A stretch of 6,256 bases of DNA from Chloroflexota bacterium (GTDB lineage Bacteria; Chloroflexota; Anaerolineae; Anaerolineales; Villigracilaceae). Below are positions 1 to 5,522 of this stretch, in pieces. Each line of letters begins with the position of its first letter. Within the stretch, counting starts at the first letter, position 1. Where the stretch lies: contig JAKANW010000187.1 of NCBI GenBank assembly GCA_021823555.1, forward strand, positions 1 to 6,256, written 5' to 3'. The position numbers were made by a program, and so were the translations under genes. The notes beneath the pieces are model-generated. The model did not search any database. It had not been told where the DNA came from and worked only from the letters and a program-made list of their open reading frames with translations.

Positions 1-554
1 TGAGCGGCTCGCTTTCGGTGGTCAGCATGTATGATATTTTCGCCAACTACCTCCAGCGCGGCAACGTGGATGTGGGCTTCATGGGCGGCGCACAGATTGA
101 TAGATACGGGAACATCAACGCTACGATCATTGGTGACTACGCGCAGCCCAAAGTGCGTCTGCCAGGCTCCGGCGGCTCGCAAGAGATCGCGGCTTGGGCC
201 AACCGCTGTTACATCATGACCCCTCACCAGAAGCGCCGCTTCCCCGAAAAAGTGGAGTTCATGACCTCCGCCGGGTTCATCGGCGGGCACGGCGATCGGC
301 AGAAAGCCGGTCTGCGCGGCGGCGGGATGCTGGCCGTGGTCACCGACATCGGCATCCTGGAGCCGAATGAAGACGGTGAAATGATCCTGACCGCGCTCCA
401 CCCCGGCAAGATGATGGAGCAAGCCAAGGAAAACACCGGCTGGGATTTGAAGACTGCGCCGCAACTGAAAACGACCGATCCTGTCACGCGGGCCGAACTC
501 AAGATCCTGCGCGAGGAACTCGACCCGAAAGGCATCTATTTGAAAGGCGGATAA
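1..554 (+). CDS. CoA-transferase family I, beta subunit (GctB/IpdB-like), 5'-truncated by window edge
   Basis: This is the C-terminal ~183 residues of a CoA-transferase beta subunit, read in frame from base 3. The window cuts off the N-terminal part, probably 60-80 residues given a usual subunit length near 250. Family I enzymes move CoA between an acyl-CoA and a free acid, and the beta subunit works with an alpha subunit normally encoded just upstream. Seen in the sequence: the segment VDVGFMGGAQIDRYGNINAT, then LPGSGGSQEIA, then FMTSAGFIGG, all typical of the glutaconate/3-oxoacid CoA-transferase B fold. The ATG and GTG near bases 18-29 are internal codons, because the frame stays open to the window edge. 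The TAA stop shares its last A with the ATG of the next gene, so the two are probably translationally coupled. Substrate cannot be told from this fragment. IpdB-like ring-degradation hydrolases share this fold and remain an alternative. Confidence 0.88.
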   Translation, partial: SGSLSVVSMYDIFANYLQRGNVDVGFMGGAQIDRYGNINATIIGDYAQPKVRLPGSGGSQEIAAWANRCYIMTPHQKRRFPEKVEFMTSAGFIGGHGDRQKAGLRGGGMLAVVTDIGILEPNEDGEMILTALHPGKMMEQAKENTGWDLKTAPQLKTTDPVTRAELKILREELDPKGIYLKGG

Positions 555-1459
555 TGGAACAACAGCCACATCGTCGTTCAATCTTAAGCGCCATTTTCAT
601 TTCGCCAGATGAGCCGCGTTTACGCGCCGGCTGGCGGCTCTTGATTCAGACCATCCTGATGATCGTGCTGGCCATCCCGGTTTCACTGCTATCCTTTGTA
701 GTGGCTGACCTGCTTCACTTGCAGGTTGATAATCTATTATTGAGTCAAGTTGCCGAATTCCTTGTTTTCGCAGGGTCAATCTTCCTGGTGAGGCGGCTAC
801 TGGACAAGCGATCCATCAAGAGCCTGGGGTTAAACCTGGATATCTGGGCGGTCAGCGACATCCTGGCAGGCATTGTGATCACGTTTATCCTGATGGGAAC
901 GATCTATTTGGCCATGGTCGCATTGGGTTGGTCAAAATTCGAATCCTTCGCCTGGCAAAATGAATCCACCAGCAGCGTGCTTCTCAACACGTTGACCATC
1001 CTTGTAGTCTTTATTTTTGTCGGCTTCAATGAAGAACTGCTCAGCCGCGGCTATCACCTGCAGACCATCGCCAGCGGCCTCAACCTGACCTGGGGAGTGA
1101 TCCTGTCGTCCGCAGTATTCGGCATCCTGCACCTGGGCAACCCCGGCGCCACCTGGATCAGCGCGGTGGGCATTTTCTTCGCGGGATTGTTCCTCGCCTA
1201 CGGATACATGCGGACAAAGCGATTGTGGCTTTCCATTGGCCTGCACATCGGCTGGAATTTCTTTGAGGGGGTGGTGTTTGGCTTTCCTGTCTCGGGGCTG
1301 GATATCTACCGCCTGTTGCACCACCAAGTATCCGGGCCTGAGTTATGGACTGGTGGGGGGTTCGGCCCGGAAGCGGGATTGATCGTCCTGCCGCCGCTGG
1401 CTTTGGGGGCCGTGCTCATTTACGTTTACACCCGCTGGTTGCGCGAGCCAAACAACTAA
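554..1459 (+). CDS. CPBP family intramembrane metalloprotease (CAAX/Abi family)
   Basis: A 301-aa polytopic membrane protein with about eight hydrophobic segments (roughly residues 29-52, 65-80, 102-123, 143-158, 181-195, 202-217, 225-245 and 272-291). The three CPBP signature motifs are present: EELLSR at 160-165 (paired glutamates plus arginine), FGILHLGNP with His193, and LHIGWN with His231 and Asn235. In this family these residues bind the metal and activate water for peptide cleavage inside the membrane. Known members include eukaryotic Rce1, which trims prenylated CAAX proteins, and bacterial proteins linked to bacteriocin immunity or protein maturation; the substrate here is unknown. 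The start is well supported: AAAGG at 543-547 lies 6 bases before the ATG, which overlaps the upstream stop by one base. The gene shares an operon with a CoA-transferase, but no functional link is evident. Confidence 0.9.
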   Translation: MEQQPHRRSILSAIFISPDEPRLRAGWRLLIQTILMIVLAIPVSLLSFVVADLLHLQVDNLLLSQVAEFLVFAGSIFLVRRLLDKRSIKSLGLNLDIWAVSDILAGIVITFILMGTIYLAMVALGWSKFESFAWQNESTSSVLLNTLTILVVFIFVGFNEELLSRGYHLQTIASGLNLTWGVILSSAVFGILHLGNPGATWISAVGIFFAGLFLAYGYMRTKRLWLSIGLHIGWNFFEGVVFGFPVSGLDIYRLLHHQVSGPELWTGGGFGPEAGLIVLPPLALGAVLIYVYTRWLREPNN

Positions 1460-1483
1460 ACAAGGACTCCGGCGCCATTTACC

Positions 1484-1523
1484 AAAACTGCCTTTTACGA
1501 TACATTTCACGAAAGGCAGTTTT
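1484..1523 (+). promoter_or_regulatory. 12-bp perfect inverted repeat covering the HAD gene ribosome binding site
   Basis: AAAACTGCCTTT at 1484-1495 and AAAGGCAGTTTT at 1512-1523 are exact reverse complements around a 16-base loop. The right arm ends in four T, so the RNA could act as a weak Rho-independent terminator after the CPBP protease gene. The same arm contains the only plausible Shine-Dalgarno sequence (AAAGG, 1512-1516) for the GTG at 1528, so the hairpin would hide the ribosome binding site. The structure is seen directly; its role as terminator, attenuator or translational brake is inferred. The stem core is only moderately GC-rich. Confidence 0.55.
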
Positions 1524-1527
1524 CATT

Positions 1528-2283
1528 GTGAGCCGATTCATCAAAGCCGTCCTTTTCGATCTCGGCGGCACCCTTATGTACGCCCGTCATCCCTGGCCGC
1601 CCATCGAAGTGCAGGCTGACCAGGCGCTGGCAAACCGCTTGTGGGAACAGGGATTGGATATTCCTCCTACATTCGCGGCGGAGTTTCGCGCCCGTCTCGC
1701 CGATTATTACGCCCAACGCGAGCAAAGCCTGTTCGAGACCACCTATTTCTCGGTGGTGCGCGAGATGCTGTCAGAACGGGGTTACCCAAACATAGCGGAG
1801 GCCATCATCCGTTCCGCGCTGGATGCGTTGTATGCCGTCACACAGGGAAACTGGGTACTTGAAGAGGACGCCTTGCTAACCCTCAAGGTACTGGAGTCAG
1901 GGGGATACCGCCTGGGGCTGGTTTCCAACGCGGGTGACAATAAGGATGTATTTCAGCTCGTTGAGCGCTTCCAGCTCGAACCTTATGTTGACTTCGTGCT
2001 GACTTCTGCAGCCTGCAGCTATCGCAAGCCGCATCCACGTATCTTTGAGCTGGCGCTGGCCCATTGGGGGATTCCTGCCCGCGAAGCTGCCATGGTCGGC
2101 GATACACTGGATGCTGACATCCTGGGCGCACAAAAAGCAGGTCTCTTCAGCATCTGGATTAGCCGCCGCACCCACCCCACCTCCGAAGAGTTGGCCCGCA
2201 TCCATCCAGACGCGCGCGTGGACGCACTGTTGGAGATTCCACACCTCCTGAGCGGACTCCTTAACCCGCCTCCGCTATCTTGA
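1528..2283 (+). CDS. HAD-superfamily hydrolase (phosphatase-like)
   Basis: A 251-aa haloacid dehalogenase-superfamily protein. HAD enzymes usually remove phosphate from small metabolites through an aspartyl-phosphate intermediate. Numbered from the GTG start: motif I is VLFDLGGTL with the nucleophile Asp11; a helical cap domain follows; motif II is LVSNAGD with Ser133; motif III is the lysine in YRKPHPRIF (Lys167); motif IV is VGDTLDADI with Asp192 and Asp197. The usual second Asp of DxDGT, the general acid/base, is Gly13 here; the DLGGT form recurs among uncharacterised HAD proteins. I chose GTG 1528 because it starts just before the first Rossmann strand. An in-frame ATG at 1345 would add 61 residues without HAD character and overlap the CPBP gene by 115 bases. 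The likely SD is AAAGG, 11 bases upstream, inside a hairpin. Substrate unknown. Confidence 0.87.
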   Translation: MSRFIKAVLFDLGGTLMYARHPWPPIEVQADQALANRLWEQGLDIPPTFAAEFRARLADYYAQREQSLFETTYFSVVREMLSERGYPNIAEAIIRSALDALYAVTQGNWVLEEDALLTLKVLESGGYRLGLVSNAGDNKDVFQLVERFQLEPYVDFVLTSAACSYRKPHPRIFELALAHWGIPAREAAMVGDTLDADILGAQKAGLFSIWISRRTHPTSEELARIHPDARVDALLEIPHLLSGLLNPPPLS

Positions 2284-2307
2284 CGGAATCCCTCGTTAAG
2301 GTAGAAT
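2280..2307 (+). promoter_or_regulatory. sigma70-type promoter of tRNA-Leu
   Basis: TTGACG at 2280-2285 and TAGAAT at 2302-2307 are separated by 16 bases, a good match to -35/-10 consensus. The -10 box ends 9 bases before the first tRNA base, which places transcription start a few bases upstream of the mature 5' end. The -35 box overlaps the TGA stop of the HAD gene (2281-2283). This suggests that the tRNA is transcribed independently of the upstream genes. Confidence 0.7.
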
Positions 2308-2316
2308 TGGCGTACC

Positions 2317-2403
2317 GGGGCGATGGCGGAATCGGCAGACGCAGCGGACTTAAAATCCGCCGGTAGAGATACTGTGTGGGTTCGACCCCCACTCGCCCCA
2401 CCA
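2317..2403 (+). tRNA. tRNA-Leu (anticodon UAA)
   Basis: A complete class II tRNA of 87 bases with an encoded CCA (2401-2403). The acceptor stem is GGGGCGA (2317-2323) with TCGCCCC (2393-2399), discriminator A2400. The D stem pairs GCG 2326-2328 with CGC 2340-2342. The anticodon stem GCGGA/TCCGC (2344-2348, 2356-2360) holds the loop CTTAAAA with anticodon TAA at 2351-2353. The long variable arm CGGTA-GAGA-TACTG (2361-2374) is typical of leucine tRNAs. The T arm is GTGGG-TTCGACC-CCCAC (2376-2392). It reads UUA and, by wobble, UUG codons. Confidence 0.97.
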
Positions 2404-2404
2404 A

Positions 2405-2473
2405 ATGTCATTGCGAGGAGCGCGGCGACGAAGTAAAAACTTCTTCGCTCCGCCGCTCTGAATGCAATGACAT
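2405..2473. repeat. imperfect palindromic element (REP/MITE-like) abutting the tRNA 3' end
   Basis: ATGTCATTGC (2405-2414) is exactly repeated in inverted form as GCAATGACAT (2464-2473). Inside, GAGC (2418-2421) and GGCG (2424-2427) pair with CGCC-GCTC (2451-2458), with a two-base bulge. CGAAG (2429-2433) pairs with CTTCG (2443-2447); GAAGT/ACTTC around AAAA is an alternative tip. The whole 69 bp can fold into one long hairpin. The GTCATTGCGAGGAGC and CGACGAAG pieces resemble a short palindromic repeat I recall as dispersed in many bacterial genomes, including Chloroflexota. Dispersal in this genome cannot be seen from one copy. It might also act as a 3' processing or termination structure for the tRNA, but no T-run follows directly. 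Confidence 0.68.
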
Positions 2474-2495
2474 GTTTGTCTGAAAGCGAGAATAA

Positions 2496-3647
2496 ATGTT
2501 ATTTACTCGTCAACAGCTTGAGGAAATCGAGGATAAAACTCTCGCTCCTTACGCCACACGGAGCAGGGACTCAAAAGGCCGCGCTCACCTGGACCATGAA
2601 CCTGAATATCGCACCGCCTTCCAGCGCGACCGCGACCGCATCATCCATACCACCGCCTTCCGCCGCCTGGAATACAAAACACAGGTCTTTATCAACTTCG
2701 AAGGCGACTACTTCCGCACACGCCTGACCCACACCATCGAAGTGGCGCAGATCGGGCGCACCCTGGCGCGTGCCCTAGGGGCGAACGAGGATTTGGTGGA
2801 AACTGTTTGTCTCGCGCACGATCTCGGCCATTCGCCGTTTGGACATTCCGGCGAGGTCGCATTGGCCCGGCTAATGAAGGACTTTGGCGGCTTCGATCAC
2901 AACAAACAATCCCTGCGCATCGTCACTGAACTGGAACAGCGCTATCCTGAATTCCCCGGCCTGAACCTGACCTGGGAAGTCCGCGAAGGGATGGTCAAAC
3001 ACGAGTCGGAGTACGACCTGTCGGACGCCCGCGACTTCAACCCTGACCTGCGCGGCAATCTCGAGACTCAAATCGCCAATGTGGCGGATGAATTAGCCTA
3101 CACCACTCATGACCTGGATGACGGCCTGCGCTCCGGCATGATCACACCGTACATGTTGGAGGGGATCGCCCTGTGGCAGATCTTGTGCGAGACATTCAAC
3201 TGGCATGCCTCCGAACTAAGTGACATGGAACGCCATCGCATGATCCGCCATTTGGTCGGCCTGATGGTGACTGACATGGTCCAGACCACGGACATGCGCC
3301 TGAGACAGAGTGGGGCGAAATCCGCCCTGGACTTGCAGAAACTCAAACACAACGTGATCGGTTACAGCGAGGATATGCAGCGCCGCAACCGGGAATTGAA
3401 GGATTTTCTCTACAATAAGTTGTACCGCCATTACCGCGTAGTCAGGATGCAGGTCAAAGCAGAACGGATCATCTCGGATCTATTCAACGCCTACAAGACC
3501 GAACCCGCCATCCTGCCGGACCACGTCCATAGCTTTATAGATAAGCGCGGTCTTGAGCGCACCATCTGCGATTACATTGCAGGCATGACCGATCGTTATG
3601 CCATCGAAGAGTATAAAAAATTATTCAACCCCAATGAAAGACCGTAA
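2496..3647 (+). CDS. dgt: dGTP triphosphohydrolase-like HD-domain protein
   Basis: A 383-aa cytoplasmic HD-superfamily enzyme. Family members cut dNTPs, classically dGTP, to deoxynucleoside plus inorganic triphosphate and so help control dNTP pools. Seen in order: the N-terminal block RDRDRIIHTTAFRRL (44-58) followed by KTQVF (61-65), typical of the family; His79 in RLTHTIEV; the HD pair His108-Asp109 in AHDLGHSPFGHSG, with His112 and His117; and the fourth metal ligand Asp198 in NVADELAYTTHDLDD. The C-terminal helical part ends in AGMTDRYAIEEYKKLF, also characteristic. Length fits the shorter dGTPase-like class and is well below the roughly 500 residues of E. coli Dgt, so substrate range and allosteric dNTP activation may differ. 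The ATG at 2496 is preceded by only a weak SD (GCGAG, 2486-2490). greA follows after 21 bases, suggesting cotranscription. Confidence 0.92.
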   Translation: MLFTRQQLEEIEDKTLAPYATRSRDSKGRAHLDHEPEYRTAFQRDRDRIIHTTAFRRLEYKTQVFINFEGDYFRTRLTHTIEVAQIGRTLARALGANEDLVETVCLAHDLGHSPFGHSGEVALARLMKDFGGFDHNKQSLRIVTELEQRYPEFPGLNLTWEVREGMVKHESEYDLSDARDFNPDLRGNLETQIANVADELAYTTHDLDDGLRSGMITPYMLEGIALWQILCETFNWHASELSDMERHRMIRHLVGLMVTDMVQTTDMRLRQSGAKSALDLQKLKHNVIGYSEDMQRRNRELKDFLYNKLYRHYRVVRMQVKAERIISDLFNAYKTEPAILPDHVHSFIDKRGLERTICDYIAGMTDRYAIEEYKKLFNPNERP

Positions 3648-3668
3648 TACCGCAACATTGAGGCAGCC

Positions 3669-4136
3669 ATGAGTCAACAACAAACTTACCTAACTCCTGA
3701 AGGGGAAGCCAAATTAAAAGCCGAGCTGGCCGAATTGAAAGGTCCTGGCCGTGAAGAAATATCCAAACGGCTGCGTTCGGCCATCCAAATGGGCGACCTT
3801 TCTGAAAACGCCGATTACCACAAGGCCAAGGAGGACCAGGGCTTTCTCGAAGGCCGCATTCAGGAAATCGAGTCCATCCTGCGCTACGCAATCATCATCA
3901 AGGAAAATGCCAATAAGGATGAAGTTTCCATCGGTTCGAAGGTCACCATTCAGGAAGGGAACGATCTGCCTGAGACCTATCACCTGGTTGGCCCAACCGA
4001 AGCAGATCCGCGCAACGGCAGGATCTCGCACGAGTCTCCCATCGGCCGCGCCTTAATGGACAAAAAAGTAAATGACATAGCCGAAGCGGAGACGCCCGGC
4101 GGCACGATCAAGTTCAAGATCTTAAAGATCGAATAA
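3669..4136 (+). CDS. greA: transcription elongation factor GreA
   Basis: A 155-aa GreA, normal family length (about 155-160). GreA binds the RNA polymerase secondary channel and triggers cleavage of backtracked RNA so that elongation can resume. Residues 1-~78 form the N-terminal coiled coil, starting with YLTPEGEAKLKAEL. The tip motif GDLSENADYHKAKEDQ (42-57) carries the acidic pair Asp43 and Glu46 that helps hold catalytic Mg2+ at the polymerase active site. Residues ~85-155 form the FKBP-like domain, with the signature SPIGRALMDKKVND (123-136) and TPGGTIKFKILKI near the end. GAGG at 3660-3663, 5 bases before the ATG, supports the start. It is the last rightward gene. A hairpin terminator lies about 130 bases beyond its stop. 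Confidence 0.97.
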   Translation: MSQQQTYLTPEGEAKLKAELAELKGPGREEISKRLRSAIQMGDLSENADYHKAKEDQGFLEGRIQEIESILRYAIIIKENANKDEVSIGSKVTIQEGNDLPETYHLVGPTEADPRNGRISHESPIGRALMDKKVNDIAEAETPGGTIKFKILKIE

Positions 4137-4160
4137 CTCATCCTACACAAGGCGTCCTGC

Positions 4161-4198
4161 AGGTTTCCGCAACCCACGTTTATCTTCAGCGCAAACCT
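4161..4198 (+). repeat. inverted repeat downstream of greA
   Basis: AGGTTTCCGC (4161-4170) and GCGCAAACCT (4189-4198) are reverse complements with one mismatch, around an 18-base loop. It lies 25 bases after the greA stop, in the 160-base gap between convergent genes. No T-run follows, so it is not a standard intrinsic terminator; it may stabilise the 3' end of the transcript. The remainder of 4137-4260 holds no gene I can support. Confidence 0.35.
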
Positions 4199-4259
4199 AC
4201 GGGGACGGTGCGTACTATCAGCGAATAACCTTTTCCCAGTTTTTTACCGACGAACATGC

Positions 4260-4297
4260 AAAAGACCGCCCGACTTTGAAGCCGGGCGGTTGCTTTT
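4260..4297. terminator. bidirectional intrinsic terminator between convergent genes
   Basis: ACCGCCCG (4265-4272) pairs perfectly with CGGGCGGT (4283-4290), giving an 8-bp GC-rich stem with a 10-base loop. On the plus strand the stem is followed by TTGCTTTT, and on the minus strand by CTTTTG, so either direction gives a terminator-like hairpin plus U-rich tail. It lies 7 bases beyond the stop of the leftward 331-aa gene and ~130 bases beyond greA. It probably ends both converging transcripts. Confidence 0.8.
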
Positions 4298-5292
4298 CAG
4301 CTATTTGCTTTTGGCCAGATGGCCAGCTCTAGCGTCAGGCGCTCGAAGTGGCTGTTGGGCGGGAGAGGCCCCTGCCCATATTGCAGGTCCACCACCGTTG
4401 CGAGCAGTTGCAAAGTCTCTGTTTCAAGAATGATCTGCTTTTGCGGCTCGACCAGCACCAGCTCACCCTTCGGTTCCAGGCGTGAACGAATGCCGGCATC
4501 GTCGAAGGCGTGTGCGCTCATCAGCACTTTGGTAGCCGTCTTGATATCGTTCTTATCGAACAACCAGAGTTCCAGCGCAGTGACCTTCTTGGGATCACCC
4601 ACCCCAATCGTCTCGGAAACGCCCACGCCGTACTCACCCAGGAACTCACCGCCCTGCGTGTCAATACTGAAGGATTCATCGTACAAATCATCCCCCAGAA
4701 TGTAGGTCGTCATGGTCTGCGTAATGGGCGGAGCCAACCCCAGGCTTTCGTAATCGGTCTTTTCTGTCTGGCGGCTGATCTCGGCGGCCTTCATTCCCAC
4801 ACTGGGTTCACCCCCATCCTTGCGAAGCAAGCGACGCAAGTAGATGGCCGCAGCTACGACTCCCACCAGCAACAACACCGCCAGGAGGACAGCAATCACC
4901 CATTTGGCTATTGCGCTGGCCGCGGAGGGCTGTGGCGTCGCTGTTTTCGGCGCATATTTGTCAATCATCTGGCGATAGGCCAGAATGGCCTGCGGGTCAA
5001 GACCGCGCGGATCCGTCGCAATCTTATCCAGCAATTGGGGGGCATGCGGGCCAAGCTCCTGCCATCGCTGGACACTCACATTGATGTCCGGGTTGAGGCG
5101 GAAGGAATCGATCGCCATCCGCAAATAATCTTCCTGCAAATCAGCCCTCAGGTAGGCCGGGGTTGCGTCCACAAATTTTGTTGGCCAGAGCACCCAGCCT
5201 ATCAGCAGGCCAAGCAAAAGCCCCAGGACGGCGGCCAGGATAGTCATTACAACCGGACGTTTCAGGATGTTCGTGATGGCCTGTGTCTGCAT
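4297..5292 (-). CDS. conserved-looking two-helix membrane protein of unknown function
   Basis: A 331-aa protein that I cannot assign to a named family. Helix 1 spans about residues 14-36 after KR at 11-12. Residues 37-128 form a mainly helical, probably extracytoplasmic region containing DLQEDYLRMAIDSFRLNP and RWQELGPHAPQLLDKI and ending in a Pro/Ala/Thr/Ser-rich linker (TATPQPSAASA). Helix 2 is about 129-152 and is followed by the positive stretch RRLLRK. This predicts both termini in the cytoplasm. Residues 158-331 look like a soluble, strand-rich domain; its core (about 197-250: ILGDDLYDESFSI, GGEFLGEYGVGVSETIG, LELWLFDKNDI) has the dense acidic/glycine pattern of a conserved fold. The start is strong: AAGGAG (complement of 5299-5304) lies 6 bases before the ATG, with a TATAAT box upstream. 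I recall similar hypothetical proteins in Anaerolineae, but this is unverified. A membrane-linked sensor or scaffold is possible; no catalytic motif is seen. Confidence 0.85.
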   Translation of the reverse strand: MQTQAITNILKRPVVMTILAAVLGLLLGLLIGWVLWPTKFVDATPAYLRADLQEDYLRMAIDSFRLNPDINVSVQRWQELGPHAPQLLDKIATDPRGLDPQAILAYRQMIDKYAPKTATPQPSAASAIAKWVIAVLLAVLLLVGVVAAAIYLRRLLRKDGGEPSVGMKAAEISRQTEKTDYESLGLAPPITQTMTTYILGDDLYDESFSIDTQGGEFLGEYGVGVSETIGVGDPKKVTALELWLFDKNDIKTATKVLMSAHAFDDAGIRSRLEPKGELVLVEPQKQIILETETLQLLATVVDLQYGQGPLPPNSHFERLTLELAIWPKANS

Positions 5293-5321
5293 AAGCGACT
5301 CCTTAAGGGGATGACGATTTG

Positions 5322-5350
5322 ATTATACAGGAAAATTCAGCACACTTCCA
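5322..5350 (-). promoter_or_regulatory. promoter of the 331-aa membrane protein gene
   Basis: On the minus strand a perfect TATAAT (complement of 5322-5327) is preceded, after 17 bases, by a weak -35 candidate TGGAAG (complement of 5345-5350). The -10 box is 29 bases upstream of the gene's ATG, leaving a short leader that carries the AAGGAG site. This suggests expression independent of topA upstream. Confidence 0.55.
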
Positions 5351-5442
5351 TAAGATAATTATTGCATTTCACCGCACACGAATGAAATTTGAAAAACGAA
5401 GCCGGCAATCACCATCCCGCAGGCCTGAGCTATTCAACCATA

Positions 5443-5464
5443 TTTCGCAGGGAAACCTGCGGAA
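5443..5464. repeat. short stem-loop in the gap beyond topA
   Basis: CGCAGG (5446-5451) and CCTGCG (5456-5461) are exact complements around GAAA. On the plus strand the stem extends to 9 pairs with one G-T wobble (TTTCGCAGG/CCTGCGGAA). On the minus strand, the topA direction, the loop is TTTC and no T-run follows, so it is at best an imperfect topA terminator or 3'-end stabiliser. The rest of 5351-5522 contains a weaker TTGAAT/ATTCAA inverted repeat near 5477-5494 and no supportable gene. Confidence 0.4.
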
Positions 5465-5522
5465 CGTTCTGCCAAATTTGAATCCGGGAATTCAAGAGGC
5501 GCCGGGAAGAACACGCCGACTC

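Noticed and set aside
1496..1508. Possible -10 box (TACGAT) for the HAD gene in the hairpin loop
   Set aside because: There is no convincing -35 element at proper spacing, and the match is weak.
1345..1527. N-terminal extension of the HAD protein from ATG 1345
   Set aside because: It would overlap the CPBP gene by 115 bases, runs through the hairpin and adds 61 residues without HAD similarity. GTG 1528 sits right before the first HAD strand.
2019..2411. Minus-strand frame across the tRNA and HAD 3' end
   Set aside because: It is antisense to a complete tRNA and to conserved HAD motifs. The similarity of such frames to annotated hypothetical proteins is a known tRNA-shadow artefact.
2467..2727. 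Plus-strand 86-codon frame overlapping the dgt start
   Set aside because: It is out of frame with dgt, low in complexity (Pro/Ser/Ala/Thr) and overlaps well-conserved dgt codons.
4510..5322. Plus-strand open frame of 270 codons
   Set aside because: It is antisense to the 331-aa gene, which has a good ribosome binding site, promoter and membrane segments. The plus-strand product is His/Gln/Arg-rich without domain character.
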